Positions 11,449 through 24,385 of a stretch of 64,000 bases of DNA are shown here, one piece after another. A program made the translations under genes and the position numbers. The stretch comes from Laburnicola sp. R22_1. Its lineage: Eukaryota; Ascomycota; Dothideomycetes; Pleosporales; Didymosphaeriaceae. The stretch covers positions 1,550,001 to 1,614,000 of the forward strand of contig JACONQ010000010.1 of assembly GCA_014281115.1 (NCBI GenBank). The letters are read 5' to 3'. Positions within the stretch are counted from its first letter, which is position 1. Every line of letters starts with the position of its first letter. The notes under the pieces were generated by a model, which did no database searches, was not told where the DNA came from, and worked only from the letters and a program-made list of their open reading frames with translations.

Positions 11449-13089
11449 CTAAGCGACTCGAGATATCGAAGAGCAGCCTACCTTCCTATCCCGGGTGAAT
11501 ATGCGTCTTGGACGCTTGTGCTCTGTCGACGCTGCATCGTATTCGTCGTGGGCCGACTTGGCACGAATATCTGCCGCCACATTATCGTCTGCGGAACGGT
11601 GTAATGTAAAGGCTGCATGATCTTGGTACCTGGAATGCGAAGACCATGGAGTCGGAGCTTCCGTCTTTGCGAGCTTGCCACGAACTGGATCGTCTTGGTC
11701 GAATGCTGAGAAAGCCGAGTCATCTGGATGAGGAAGGAGCCAAGCGAGATAGATAAGACAGCACGCTAGCAAACACGATTCATCAGGGATGCAAACCCCC
11801 TGGTATGTATTCGTATTGGCCAATAAAGAGCAATATCCCCAGAGTACGCCAAGCCCAAACGCGGTCCACTATACGAGGCAGTCTACCACCAACCGGGTCG
11901 GCGCAAATTCCCAATTTCCAACGTCCAAGTACCACTAACCTCGATAATATGCGTCATCGTCGACAAACTGGTCCATCTCCGAAAGGGACATTTCCCCCTC
12001 TCCGTTCTTCTTCTCACAATGTCCTTCGCTGGCTATCATACGCGCACCAAACGTGTCTTCTCGTCCCTTCTCTCCGTCCAAGTATGCTTGCGTGAATCTA
12101 CGATCAACCTGTGGGTTGTTGGCCAGCTGTGGAAACCGAGGGCAAGAAGCCATACCTTCTTCTTCTTCTAAAGGAAACTCGATGTCTTCATACGTTAACG
12201 AGTGATCGCTAATGAAGAGGGAAGACTTACCGATACCGTGAGCACCCAGATCTAGTACTTCGGGACTAGAACTGCGATTAGGTGCGATAGGGAATACAGG
12301 CGAAAGAGGTGGATGTAAAGACTCCATGTCCTCGTTGCCTCCGATAGGGACTTGGTCGTCTGCTTCCTGGATGTCCACGCCGGATTGCGGGGGGTTCTTT
12401 ATCGCATCGCCTTGTTCCTCGTGTGGTAGAACAGAGGTCGCCGGTGACATTACCGAACGTGCCATTGGCGTCTTTCTCTTTCTATGGCTGTTCGGTTGGC
12501 TGGGCTCCTCGCCCCCTAGCCCAAAGTCTGCCTGGTATTTCCTCTTACGGCGCACCTCGTTCGCTTCGTAAGGCGCTGCGTCAAGGCTTTCCCATGGCGG
12601 ATCCTTTGCTAGAAATTGTTCATCGGAAGCATTTGGGTGGAATTGGCCATGAGTTCGGGCCTCCTTTGCGGGTTGAACATCAGCAGAATGCTTAGGTCAT
12701 CTTGAAAGGAGGGATGTTTTGGTTACCGGCAATAACGACTTCAATCCGTCTACATCTTTACTTTGCGTCGATGCGCTACCCTCACCATTCTCTGTAGCCT
12801 GGGTGTTGTATTGTTGCTCGTTGCACGCGGTGCCGCCTTTCGTGCGTGGAGTCAAATGAATCACCACCTTCTGTGCGCAATATTCTTCGGAAACAGTATC
12901 CCCAGCGTGCTGCTTGTCTGGAATAGAATCTTTGGTCATGGGGAGCGCCGGAAGCTGCTGTACCCGTGGTAGTGAGATATTTCGGGTAGATGATTCGAGC
13001 TTGTTTGCATTGTCGCTCGCTCTTGTAATACCGCGTGCATCCGAGCGAGAAGGGGGAGCCTTTCGAGAGGAAGCGCGAGTGCGCGCCAT
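11449..13089 (-). CDS. hypothetical protein, disordered, probably nuclear
   Basis: I do not recognise the family. Exon 1 (13089-12727) starts MARTRASSRKAPPSRSDAR. A GTAACC...AAAG intron joins it in frame to exon 2 (12663 onward), which carries basic tracts (VRRKRKYQ, SHRKRKTP) and acidic stretches (EFPLEEEEG, QFVDDDAYY). Exon 2 either ends at TAG 11935 or, better, is spliced at 11940 to a third exon 11723-11449 (DDSAFSAFDQDDPVRGK...), giving about 453 residues with a 216-bp intron whose acceptor has a good pyrimidine tract. A further possible 45-bp intron (strong GTAAGT donor after HGI) lies in exon 2 and would keep the frame. Composition suggests a disordered nuclear protein. The 3' exon and the internal intron are uncertain. 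Confidence 0.45.
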
Positions 13090-14670
13090 CGCAAATGTTG
13101 TTTCGGTCGTGGCATCCAAGAACTGGTGTTGATTGTTTGTCTGGGGTAGGTGCGGTTGAGACGCGTTAAATATTTAGGTACGAGTAGGTGAGCATTTTCA
13201 CCAAGTAACCCAGGCAACAAAGAGTGTTCTGGTTTCCGTCTTTTCACCTTACAGTATTTTACTATTCAATCTGGATTAACAGCAAGTGAAAGGTAGACAC
13301 CCATGGATCTGTTACTGATTTATATCACTAAGCAAGGCCAGAAAGCAAGCTCACGCCTGCCATTTCACCTTTAAGGTAACACGATCCCGACATCCATGGA
13401 TGTGAATACGGACCAAACATAGTTAAGGAAGGTAGAATCGATCTACAAGCAGATACGTAGCATGAATAACTTATCCTCTGCCAAGCTAGAATGTATTAGT
13501 GAGGTCCAAAAATTTACCATGTAATAGCCCTACATGCACAAAGGCATGTGGATTTGCTCTGCGCCGGCATAAATCTCTATCAATCAATACCATCATACTT
13601 TAATAGTATACGTGACCGGCACTACAGCTGACAGGATCAAGTATAGTGTGTCTTGCGTTCCAATATTACTATCCTACCCTTCCCCTTCCACCTCCCCATT
13701 CAAGCTAAGCAAATGCATTGTCGATTTGCTCTCCACGGTCTTGAAATCTGAATAGGCGCATGCATCATATGGCACGGCTGAACTACTGACATCGCCTGCA
13801 TTCTGATCGTATCACTCGATTGCCGCCTTTTTCTGTTCGCAAAACACCTCGCCTACCTGAAGAGCACAAAGACGTTGATATGCCGGATATGATTTTGGAC
13901 GATGTCACGAGTATAGACGAGGCAAATTGACTGGCACGCTTCGTTACCATGGAAGGCTGCAGATGGCTTGGTCCCGCGTTTCTTGCATACTACACAGAGC
14001 GGGCGGTTTGAGATTTCGACGCTTGGAGTCCTACAGTACTGGGACAAAACTTTAAGCACAAAACGTTACCCCCAGGATAAGCAATACTAAGGCAAATTAT
14101 ACTTGAACTTTTGTCCCGCAACTGTGTATGTTCGCCTTCCAATTCACAGGTTACGGACTTCATATTGCTCTTGAATAAATTAAACTTTTTAAACCAAGTC
14201 GCCCTAGTAACGACTGTCCCGACACGATGAAACCTATACTAAAAACCTAATCAAAACCAAGAGAAAGCATATATGCCAAAAGTCACGGGAATCGCCCCTC
14301 ACAGCGACCCCCTAGCCCACGACTGTGCCCTACATGTGGTCCCACAAGCATGTTTGTACCATTAACTCTCAAGACGACCAATTGAACAATCTTGAAAGTT
14401 CGGCATGAATTATGACATGATGCTACAAAACCCCATGATTTTGTCCAAGAAGACAATGACTCTATCCCTCATCGCCATGACAGAAAAAGAAAAGCGGCAT
14501 CACAGACCCAACTCCAGACACGGCCTTGGCTTTGTTTACCTTGCCCCATCCATGAATTGACAAAGCCAATTGCTGTACCGATGACGATATATCATGCACA
14601 GCACATCAAGCTCCCATCCACATGCATAACCTTTGCCACCGTCGAACGCAATCTATCTTCAGCGCATCTA
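13090..14670. other. intergenic, no gene recognised
   Basis: About 1.6 kb between the hypothetical gene and the 3' end of eIF3a, both on the minus strand. It looks more AT-rich than the flanking coding DNA and has only short scattered open frames. It should hold the promoter of the hypothetical gene and the eIF3a 3' UTR. Confidence 0.35.
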
Positions 14671-17600
14671 CTAACCACCTCGTCGAAAGGCACCGGGCCT
14701 GTACTTGCCACCGCTGGGAGCTTGCGATGGAGGAGGTAGCGACTCCCTCTCCCCCTCCCTCTCGCCGTCTTCCCGGCCGCGTCGGCTGGAAGATACCCAG
14801 GGACCACCCGAGGCAGGAGACTGCGTCCTGTCCTTATCGCCCATATCACTGAAGCGACCACGGCTAGGGGGCTCGTGACGACCAGAAGAAGCAGCAGGGG
14901 ATTCAGTGCGACCAACTGGCGGTCCACGTCCACTGCCTTGGCGCTCTCCCCATCCGCTGGCACGGCTGCCTTCACCACCACCAGCACGGAGCTGAGGAGG
15001 GACATAGCCGGTCCGTTTGGAAGCCTCGGCTTCGGATGCGGGGGCGGCGGCCGCGGGAGAGGCAGCTTCGGGAGCCGGAGGAGTCTGACCAGCAAGCCGC
15101 ATGGCCTCACGTTCGCGCCACGTTGGCTTGTTGCCGGCAAGGGCAAGTCTAGGAGGACCACCAGAAGATGCAGATGGCTCGCGGGGTTGTTCGCGGGAGA
15201 ATGGCTCGGGTGCCGCGGCTCCAGACTTCTTTGCAAGACGTCGGGCCTCTGCCTCCTCTTCTCGCTGACGCTGAAGACGTGCCTTCTCGGCGAGTTCCCT
15301 AGCATATGTTAGTGTGAGATAATAAATTCCGGAAGAAGATACACACGCTCTTTCCGCGTCTCGCTGTGCCTTTTCTTCCAAAAGTTTCTGTCGCCTCTCT
15401 TCGTCCGCCTTCTCCTTGGCAACTCGCTCGGCTTCCTCCCTCTCCCGCTCTTCCCTTTCTCGTCGCTCAGCCTCTTCACGCTCGCGTTTCTCCTTGGCGA
15501 TTCGCTCCTTAATCTCCTGGACACGTTTCGCCTTCTTCTGTTCCAGTTCCTTTTGTGCGATTCTGCTACGCTTCTCAAACTCCGCTTTGCGCGCTTGCTT
15601 GACTTCGGCGACGAAAGTCTGGTAGCTTGGAACAAGCCTAGACAGCCGGTGCTTTAGTGCAACGTCCTCCTTATGCTTCTGTTCAGCTTCCTTCAAAGTC
15701 TCCTGCTTAGTCTTCTCGTATGCCTCTTGGTCTTCTTTCATTTGCCGCTCATAGTCATCCTTGAGGTGCTTGATCTCCTCTTTGCGGTACGCACGCTCGA
15801 GGTGGTCGATTCGCTTGCCGGCAATACGCAATTGCTCGCCAAGCAAATTCTTTTCCTTCTCAAGAGCAGCCAACTTCATGGCACGGATGCGTGTTGAGTC
15901 AAGCTCGGTGATGTCCTCTGGAATATCAATATCCACCTGAACGGTCTCTTTGAGTTCTTTGAGTTGCTTCTCAAGCTCTTCACGCTGTACCCGCTCCTGT
16001 TCGGCCTTGATGCGTTGCTGGGCACGCTGACGCTGTTCCTCTGCAAGGCGGCGACTCTCCTCCTCTTTGGCTTGTTGAATACGGAGGGCTCGTTTCGTCT
16101 GTTCCTCGCTCTCTTTCATCTGTTGTGCTTTTTGAGCCGCCTCTTTCTTTTGAGAAATAATCTCACGACGAGCAAGAGTCTCGCGGTGTTCAGCCTCAGC
16201 ACCCTCCTTTGTGCGCAGCAGCGCAGCTTCCTTGGCTTTACGCCTCTCGGTATTGAAATCTGGATCGACATATTGGCAGGTGACAAATAGAGACTTTGCA
16301 AGGCGTGTCATCTGAGAACGGACGATCTCGGCAGGTGTGCCCTGGAGACGCTGCACGGACCGCGACTCGCTTTCCGCAGAACCTGCGCCGGAGCCAGGAT
16401 GCATTGCTTTGGCGGAGGAGAAGACGTCAGAGTCAAAGGTGAGCACGCCAGCAGCGTGGTCGACTCGAATCGCCAAATCACCCTTCTTGCAGCCATTCAT
16501 GATGAACTTCTCAATAGTGCCGCTAGTGACTTGAAACGACTCTGGGAACTGTGCAAGGTTGAGCACAAAGCTGATTTCAACGGAATCGTAAACTTGAGAC
16601 AATTGCTGGAAAAGACGAGTTAGAATGACCTGTTGCAGAGGCCCGATATAAATCTTCATCGTCTCGTCCGCACCAATCTTCTCCAGGATTGGCGAAATCT
16701 TTTGACAGATGGAGAGAGGGTGGAAGTCCACTTCCAGGATGTTGTACAGGTCCCGAATTTCAGGGCGCGCTCGCTTCAAAAGTCCTTTGCTGAGAGCATC
16801 CTTGAACAAAATAGCACGCGTGGGCGCCTGCGACATGCCGAGAAGATTGGTAAGACGAGTATTCTTGTTGTTCTTGGCTGCGTCCACATCCACCAGAGCG
16901 CCGCGTGATCGGGAGGTACTGATGACGGGAATCGAAAGGGCAGATAGAAGGACGAAAGATGCTGTGTTCACCACGTCGGCCTCGGTGACAGGAGGATTGT
17001 CCTTCTTCGACTGTCCAGCAGCAACTGCAGCAGCTGATTGCCGCAGGAGATTGTAGTAGCGACTCCATGCAGCAGCATGGAAAAGGTAGTTCTCGCTGCG
17101 GAGGAAGATTTCCGTAAGATGCTTGAAGTAACTGGCCATCATGTTGTTCTTTGCGGGACGTTTGCTCAGGGTCAGAAGAGTGTGGATGTCCTCAACACTT
17201 CGGAAAGCCTCCTGCCACAACTCGAGTTTGACTGCCACGTCCAACTGTTGGAAACGCGTGTCGAGGTGTCGCTGGAGGGTGTCTGGGTCTGACAGGTTGA
17301 TGGCGTGCATCTGAGACGAGAACTTGGCTGCATTTTGGAGATGGTTGCGCAGAAGCTCGCAAAGACGGCGGAATTCGGTCTTACGGGTGTAGTTTTGGCA
17401 GAACTGGAACGCCTGGAGGGCAGTTGACTGGTACATGACCTCAAGGCGGGCGTTGTTCTTGAAGATATCTAGCACCGTCCGGTACGTCTCCCAAAGGAAC
17501 TTCAGCCATGGTGTTACGATGGCTCGGTCGGTGCGGTCTTTGGACTGCTCCCCGGAAACGGTGGAGAGGAGGATCGACTCGGGCGTCTCTGAGGCCTCAA

Positions 17601-18111
17601 GATCGTCCACAGCTTTGGAGCCAGCTTGCTCGTCCTCGGCAGATTCGGATGGGCCCTCGGTGGACTTGTGCACCTCTGCGGCTTTCTCTTGGGCATCCGT
17701 GACCTTCTTCTCAGCCAATTCGATGAACCGTTTGAAGACGACCTGGCGCATGTTAGCCGCGTACATGCATCACGCTCCTTCCTCTGTACCTCTATAGTGC
17801 CGACGTTTGTGTTCTGTGCGGTGTTCTTGTATTGGTAGAGGCCGTCCTTGGCGAGTTTGCCTTTCCTGAGGTCGACGCAGAGTTCGACAAACAGGATCAT
17901 CAGCGGCTCGAGCGAGGCGATGGGGCTGTTCCGGGTGCGCTTGGAGATGACATGTTCGTGAAGGAGCTGCAGCGCGGCCTGGGGCTGCTGCACTCCGATG
18001 AGCTCCTGGGCGCGTTTGCTGGAGTGCTGTTAGCAAAGGTGCAGGCGTGCGTATGGGGGCACAAAGGACGAACAGAATATTCTCGGGCTTGCTGTGCGGC
18101 GGCGGCGCCAT
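14671..18111 (-). CDS. TIF32: translation initiation factor eIF3 subunit a
   Basis: Four exons, 18111-18074, 18018-17790, 17742-15347 and 15298-14671, encode about 1,096 residues. The spliced N-terminus reads [13 protein letters not shown] followed by [16 protein letters not shown], the conserved start of fungal eIF3a; this fixes the two small 5' introns, the first of which has a weak GTTCGT donor. Residues about 90-320 are the helical spectrin-like region ([20 protein letters not shown]-type segment). A PCI domain follows at about 330-530 ([15 protein letters not shown]). A very long charged coiled coil (about 560-900, rich in E/K/R/Q) and a low-complexity Gly/Ser/Arg tail complete it. eIF3a scaffolds the eIF3 complex on the 40S subunit during initiation. 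Length and domain order match the family. Confidence 0.96.
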
Positions 18112-18852
18112 GCTGGGCAGACGGGGTTCGCGGATCCGACTGCGGTGTCGCTCTGGGGCTTCGAAGCAGGCTCAGCGAGGGTTTGTGCAGAGGTTCGCGG
18201 CTGCGCTGGGCCTTTGCAGCGAAAATCAGCAGTGCGTGGGCGAGAAGCGAATGAGGGTTAGCGGGGTGTGCGGCACGTGACCTCACACTCGCCCGGGCGC
18301 CGTCTCATCAAACGCGCAGACAGCGGAATCGCGGGTGCAGCCATCCACAAGACGGCGCCGCTGGCAAGACCAAGTGAATCTCACGGTTTGTTTGCCCTCC
18401 GCCAACGCTGCACCCACAACGTAGGGCTGTGCGTGCTGCGTCGCGGTTCGGCGGTGAACGCCTTGATCGTCAACTGGCCGCTGTTGGATGCGGACTAGCG
18501 GCCTAGCATCGACAGCCGAGCTTCTCATTCCTCCCCTATCCCCCGTCCGCGCGCCCACACCTCTCCTCGCCCGTACAGCGTTGCCTCGATCGTGCTCCTC
18601 CGCAGCCGCAGCCTGCTCTCGCCGCCGTGACGGTCTCAGGCTCGCAACATCGCTCTCAGCCCCCGCCGCTCCTTACACGGAACCCGCCCCGACCCGTCTC
18701 TGGCACGTCCTCTGCCGCAACGCAGCAACGTCGCACCATCTCGCGAGCACACCACGCATCATCATCGCACGCCGCTCCACCGTCCGCCCGACCTGACGCC
18801 TCTCCTCCGCCATTGTTAGTCCCTCCCTCACCGCAGCCACCCGTTGCCCACC
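18112..18852. promoter_or_regulatory. divergent promoter region, eIF3a and G-protein gamma
   Basis: A 741-bp gap between divergent start codons. It includes a GCACGTGA element at 18273-18280 about 160 bp from the eIF3a start, and a pyrimidine-rich tract just before the gamma-subunit start. Bidirectional promoter function is inferred from position. Confidence 0.4.
18273..18280. promoter_or_regulatory. GCACGTGA E-box
   Basis: CACGTG core in the eIF3a upstream region, at a distance similar to the TCACGTGA sites of three other genes here. Function inferred. Confidence 0.35.
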
Positions 18853-19244
18853 ATGATGGCCGCGGCACCCTACGAGATCCGCACCGGCGGCGACGGCAAG
18901 AGCAAGAAGCAGAGCATGGCCGAGCTCAAGCTGCGCCGTCTCACCGAATTGAACCAACGCCTACGCGAGGATCTCGAGCGCCGCCGGATACCCGTGTCGG
19001 AAGCCGCGATTGAGTAAGACGCCCACCAATTGGCCTCGCAGCGAGCCTTTGGACTGACGGTATGCGCAGCTTGATCGCATTCACAGATAAGGAGCCCAAG
19101 GACTGGATGGTGCCATCGCGATGGGGAACGGTGCGTGCCTCCCCTCCCCGCTGGCGCGAACACAGCTGACCGTGGTTGCAGATCGAAAAGCGCGATGACC
19201 CCTATGCACCCCAACAGAGCAACGGCTGCTGCATTGTAATGTAA
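18853..19244 (+). CDS. heterotrimeric G protein gamma subunit
   Basis: Three exons, 18853-19013, 19070-19130 and 19182-19244, encode 94 residues. The N-terminal helix KQSMAELKLRRLTELNQRLR is the gamma-type coiled coil that pairs with G-beta. The middle holds RIPVSEAAIDLIAF and KDWMVPSRWG, typical of fungal gamma subunits. The protein ends in NGCCIVM: a CaaX box (CIVM) for prenylation preceded by a second Cys that can be palmitoylated. Together these place it at the inner face of the plasma membrane, relaying pheromone and nutrient signals. Start could be either of two adjacent ATGs. Splice junctions are canonical and preserve frame, and the length agrees with the family. Confidence 0.93.
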
Positions 19245-20639
19245 ACGACGAGAAGATGGCGGTTGTCATGTCCAGCACGGCGTTCATGCGGAGCCTTTCA
19301 CGGCACACTTTCATATACCTTTTTCGGGGACGGCGGGTGGATAATACCCATGGTGGTCCCTCGGCCATTTTGGAGGACCGACCATGTACTTTCAGCGATG
19401 TGTAAATTATGGGAGAAGGTTACTGCCTGCCTTTGCAGTGCAGGGGAGATTAGCTTCCGGGTGTGATTAGTCGTCTTCAGCCTTGCAGGTATTCCACAAT
19501 ACGAGACAAAAGCAGGTTCTAATTCATCACGTTTCCACTATTTCGGTGACCAGCTGTGTTCTAGACCGACTGAGGTTCTGCAAAGTTTCCATCCGCCTTC
19601 TCTGCTGCAAGTCATTTGTGGCTATCCGGGAGAGGCAGGTCGGAGAGGCCAACTCGATCCATGTGCCAGCTAGGCGAGATTGCCCCGGACGGAGTTTTGC
19701 CGGAGCGCGCCTATCGGTGCAGCCGACATGGAGACCTTTCGCACGCCTGTAGATGCAAGGATGGGGATGGATGCACGACTGACAAGCAGAAATCCGAGGC
19801 GGCTCCAACATCGAGCGCTCATTCTGAGTGCGGGATGAGACGGTCAGATGGCGTTGCTTGGCCACGGGCCCGCCGCAGAGGAGGGCCGCAAGGCTTGAGG
19901 TGCGGGGGAGAGCGCGATTGGCCCGGGTCGACGGCGCTTCTGCAAGGGCCGCTCGGCACTGAGGGTGGGATGGTGTGGAGGTCAACATTTGAAGTTTTGG
20001 GCAGGCTGGCAGACAGTCACGAAGTCACCGGCGAGACATGGTGAGCAGCTGGCATGCCCAGGCAGTGCAGAGGCAAGGGCGGGATATAACGAGCATCTTA
20101 CTACCGGCGTGGTCGTACAGTGCGGCTCGTGACCGGTGTAGGTACGTAGATGATAATCCGTGGATGGATGTCAGTTCCAGTGGTTCTCTTGGCCGATGCG
20201 AGTCAGCAGTAGCAGTGCGCAAGCCACAGAGGAGCGCCACCTCGCTGCTGAGCATGGGTGCGAATGGGCGGTGCAGGTGTTCGGAGAGTGGGCGTCTTAT
20301 TATCGTTTGCTAAGTTCGTGGGGTACTGTAGGCGTGCGGCAGGGGTTTCGCATGATCAGTAGGCTGGCCGTGGACGACGTCTTTGCTGCTCTCTCCTCTC
20401 TCCTCACCAGGAGAGCGCGCACCGGGCGGCCTACACTGCGCTGCCGCCATCTATTCATGTCCAGCACACGGATCGGGCACTTGGGCGTTTACGGGTCGAC
20501 TTTGGTAGCCAGCAGCCGGAACCCTCACAATCCCGCTAGCTCGCCGCCCCACCAACCCAGCACGCAGAAAATTGGCGGTTGACTTCCTCGCGCCGCCCTG
20601 GGCCTCGAGGCTCTCCAGCGCCCGTTATTGCCTCGTAGC
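19245..20639. other. intergenic, upstream region of the bHLH gene
   Basis: About 1.4 kb between two co-directional genes. It should contain the gamma-subunit 3' UTR and the promoter and 5' leader of the bHLH gene. Open frames present overlap in several frames and are not convincing. Confidence 0.35.
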
Positions 20640-22752
20640 ATGAACGACACCACGGGGGCGCCTCCAGCATGGTCTGGCGCCGAGCAGTTCGACCCCATGG
20701 CGGGCACCGACCACGACTTCTCCACCCTCCTGGACTTTGACCTCGACTTCCCCGAATTCGCCAATGGGACCGGCCACGACGGCCAACAACTCGAGCAGCT
20801 GGCCGACGAGCTGGACGTCCAGCATATCCACAACCCCTTCAGCCCACAGATAGCCCAGCAGCAGCAGCACCGCAATGGCAACCCCGGCGCACCCCAGCCG
20901 CGCCAGCAGACCATGGACAGCCGCGGCCCCAGCCACGGCATGCCTCAGCAAGGTGCCGGCTTCTTCGAATTCAGCATGCCATATGCGCAGCACAATGCGC
21001 CCGCCTTCAGCCAAGGCCCCGACCAAATGTATCGCCCGCATGCCCCAGTGCCCCCGACGCCGAGCAGTATGGAGCTGCACGGTGATCCGGCGCGCTATTT
21101 GCAACAGATGGATGCGCAACAGGCCATGTACGACCAGCACTACCAGATGCGCAAGGACGATACGGTATGTCGAGTAGTACCACTGCATCTGCAACGTGTG
21201 ACTGACCGTGCCATAGACATTCACCCCGCTCGTCTCGCCTGCCGTGACCCCTCATGAGACCCGCTTCCGGGTGCACGATATGACCACGGTACTGGGCGCG
21301 TATTTCAGTCCTCTCACCTCACCAGCCCTGAATGCGCAGAACTACCCCCAGGCCCACGCCCAGTCCAGCCAGTATGGCACCACCTCTGGGAGTCCTACAG
21401 GAACATCTCCCGTCGACGTGGACATTGATATGCTGGAAGAGGCCGCTGTGGGCCAGTCGGGCAAGAGCAGGAAACTCAGGAGCGCAACTAAGAGGAGCAC
21501 ACCGCGGCTTTCTGCTGGCTCGGCGCGTGTGCGCCAATCCCCAATTGTGAAACCTGGACGATGGAAAGCTACCGTGTCGTCGCTGATCCCTCCAAAGGAA
21601 GTGACTGACTTGCTCGAGGAAGAATGCGCGCAACGTCCCTCCAGTGGAGCCGATCTGCGTCGTAGCCGCGAAAGCTCAGAGTCGGACTCCATTTCACCGG
21701 GACCTCTGTCAGAAATGGGGCCTCCTCCCAAACCAGGTTCTGTGACGCAGTCCCCCGCAATGGCCGCAGAGAACTCGCAAGCTTCTGCCCAAGAAGTCAC
21801 GCCTGCCACCCCAGCTTCACTGATGCGCATTCACCCTTCACCTACGTTTGGCGGACCTGATGCGCCACCGGCACTCGATGACTTGACGTTACCAGAGGCG
21901 ACTTTGGACAGGCCGCCGCTGGCACGGATCGACACTACCATGCACAATGATGATCAAGACACGCCCCGACTGTCTGCACGAAAGACACCTAAGCTCGGCC
22001 CTCTGAGTACGCCGTCAGGACCTGCTGCAGAGTCAGGAAAACCCAGCCAGAGTCCGATGCTCAGCGCTATTTCCTCGCCCACTAGCCCAGCATTCTTCCT
22101 AGGGACTAACAAGAGAGGAGACCCTAAATCTGCTCGAACATCTAAGAAACGGAACAGTGTGTCGAATCTCGTCAGCCCTGCTTTACGGCCCAAGATCTCA
22201 CCTAGTATTAAGCCATTGCTTCCCGATGGCGGTAAGTTATTAAGACCCCTGATTGTGAATCCCTCCTGACAATCAGCAGCTGTCTCTGACGACACTCACG
22301 CTCTTCTACTTGCTTCCAAATCAAATTATCAGAACATCCTAGACGGCACTACAGTCCCTGGAGTGGTATACCCAACGTCCCTCTCTACAAACTTGACCTC
22401 AAAACGCACTTCCCACAAGATAGCCGAGCAGGGCCGCAGAAACCGCATCAACACAGCGCTGCAAGAGATGCAAGCTCTACTTCCATCTCCGCAGCTAGGT
22501 GCCAAAGAAAGCAAGAGCCCGGATCCTAACAGCAACAGCAACAACTCCAAGGCCGCTAAAGTGGAAAGCGCGATCGACTACATCCGAGACCTTCAGAAGC
22601 AGTGTCACGATAAAGATAGGCTGCTGGATCAGAAAGACCAAGAAATGGATGCCTTAAGGAAAGAGCTTGCCGCACTACGCCGATCTAGCTCCAGCGGAGC
22701 AACACCCAGTGCCGATACAGCGCTGCAGTCGACAGAGGAGAACGCTACTTGA
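20640..22752 (+). CDS. bHLH transcription factor, NUC-1/PHO4-like phosphate regulator
   Basis: Three exons, 20640-21164, 21217-22231 and 22277-22752, encode about 671 residues. The N-terminal 175 residues are acidic and glutamine-rich (FSTLLDFDLDFPEFANG), consistent with an activation domain. After the first intron come TFTPLVSPAVTPHE and a Ser/Pro/Thr-rich central region. The C-terminus contains DTHALLLASKSNYQNIL, then the basic region TSKRTSHKIAEQGRRNRIN with the His-Glu-Arg residues that read CACGTG, a helix-loop-helix with an extended loop of Ser/Asn/Lys, and a short coiled coil (LLDQKDQEMDALRKELAAL). This arrangement matches Neurospora NUC-1 and Aspergillus PalcA/PhoB-type regulators of phosphate acquisition genes. 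The DNA target and pathway are known for the family, not shown here. Confidence 0.88.
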
Positions 22753-24214
22753 AGGGCACGACGCAAGACTATGATTTCTGTTCCATTCGCCGTGTTAATG
22801 TCAACATCTTGCAACCACGTCATACGGTACGGCGCACTTGGATTTGATTTACTATGAGCACGCAAAGTCTATTTCCCACGAGCATCACATGCACCGTATG
22901 AGCACAACGGACGAGTCGGCGATCACGGATTTTCCAGTACCATGCGATTCTCATCATACCCGCACCCTGCTTCCGCGGTTGTGCATCAAGTTCATTTACA
23001 CCCTGGAACGATGCGCTACACTGGCACTACCTAGGTACTGGGTTCAAGGGTACAGATTTTTCACGCGGACTGAGTGGGGCGTGGGGGTGAAGAGGGAGGC
23101 TAAATGGACTCGTGCAACGATGGAAGAAGCCGATTGGCGCATTGCAAGGCTCTGAGGCGGCACGTGATTACCATGGTCTCGTGATCTCTCGGTGGCTTGA
23201 CGACGGCAAGACGTCGGTGTGCGTCTGGGCTTGCATACCTGACTGGACTTAATGGCAACCTTGGGGGGCATGGACTCAGCTGATCAATGATGGTCTTTGA
23301 GTTTACGTAGGTGGACTGCGAGGGGCGAGCCTTGACATACACTTGAAATGCAAATATGTACACGTATGCATCGACGAACTATATAGTTAGTCAATATTCT
23401 CGTGGAAATAATCGATAATCCAGCACAATAGTACGATGCCTGATGCCCAAAAATAATTCCCATTGGTGCCATGTGCCGAGTTGGTAAAGGAAATGAATAC
23501 GGACGCAGTCTGTACGAAATTTGTATTCTAGTACCAATAACAAAAGCGACACGTTGCAATGCAGCCCAGGAGCATACTAGATCAGGAGATTGATATCCGC
23601 TTCCTCGCGTTTATCCTCTAGTGTGCTCTGCCTGGCCCGCGGAACGTAGCGTTGCTTGATCAATGACGACGAACGTGTGCATGCAGGGAGAGGCTGGGCT
23701 GGGGTAATCATGTGGCTTGGAGTGTGTCATTTAATTGTGTTTGGTCTGCGTTTAGTGTAATCATGTACGTATTCGTGGGGTAATGTGGCGTGCCGAAGTT
23801 TTGAGCGCGCGTTTGGAGGGCGAGGAGGTAGAGGTAGGCGTGGAGAATGTAGAGGGCGATTATGGTGTCTAGACGCGCACGTTGAGTAAGGGCAGTGGAT
23901 AGGTACGAAAAGTTCTTAGGGACAGGGTATCCCTAGGTATATTGTGGCCTTTTAGTTATCCTGGCCCCTACGCATGTCTGGGCGTTGTTGGTTTGCTTAA
24001 TCTGCTACTGGCCGCTTCAATACCTAGGTATGGGGGCGAGGCGTATAAAAAACAGAGGGAGGTCATCTCCGTGACAGAAGCTGAAAAGAGGTCTGGTGAT
24101 GCGTATCTATGCCTGTTATACAACGCAGATAGCGGAACAACTCGCACTGTGGGTCTGATACGAAGAGCAGGTAGTCTCGAAATCACAGCAGGTCGAACAC
24201 CTTGATGCAATGCT
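22753..24214. other. intergenic, no gene recognised
   Basis: About 1.46 kb between convergent genes. A CACGTG site lies at 23161-23166. No conserved protein or RNA gene is visible. The right end abuts the duplicated 3' segment of the enoyl-CoA hydratase gene. Confidence 0.35.
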
Positions 24215-24385
24215 GCATTCGTGAATCATCTAGAGTTTACTCGCCTTCTACTCCGGTTTCCTCTTCTCCGCAAAAGCCTTCAACCCCTCCAACGATGCTT
24301 CATTCGTGACTCATTTACAGTTTACTCGCCTTCCACTCCGGTTTCCTTTTCTCCGCAAAAGCCTTCAACCCCTCCAACGCATTCT
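24215..24385. repeat. 85-bp imperfect tandem duplication of the hydratase gene 3' end
   Basis: Two adjacent copies with an 85-bp period: the outer copy at about 24215-24299 and the inner copy, which is the functional gene end, at about 24300-24385. The core at 24236-24295 matches 24321-24380 with only two substitutions. The outer copy encodes the same peptide tail but has TAG in place of the TGG of KPEWKASKL, so it would end early, before the SKL signal. Confidence 0.85.

Noticed and set aside
14592..15305. 237-codon minus-strand frame over the eIF3a 3' exon
   Set aside because: Shadow frame of the conserved eIF3a tail.
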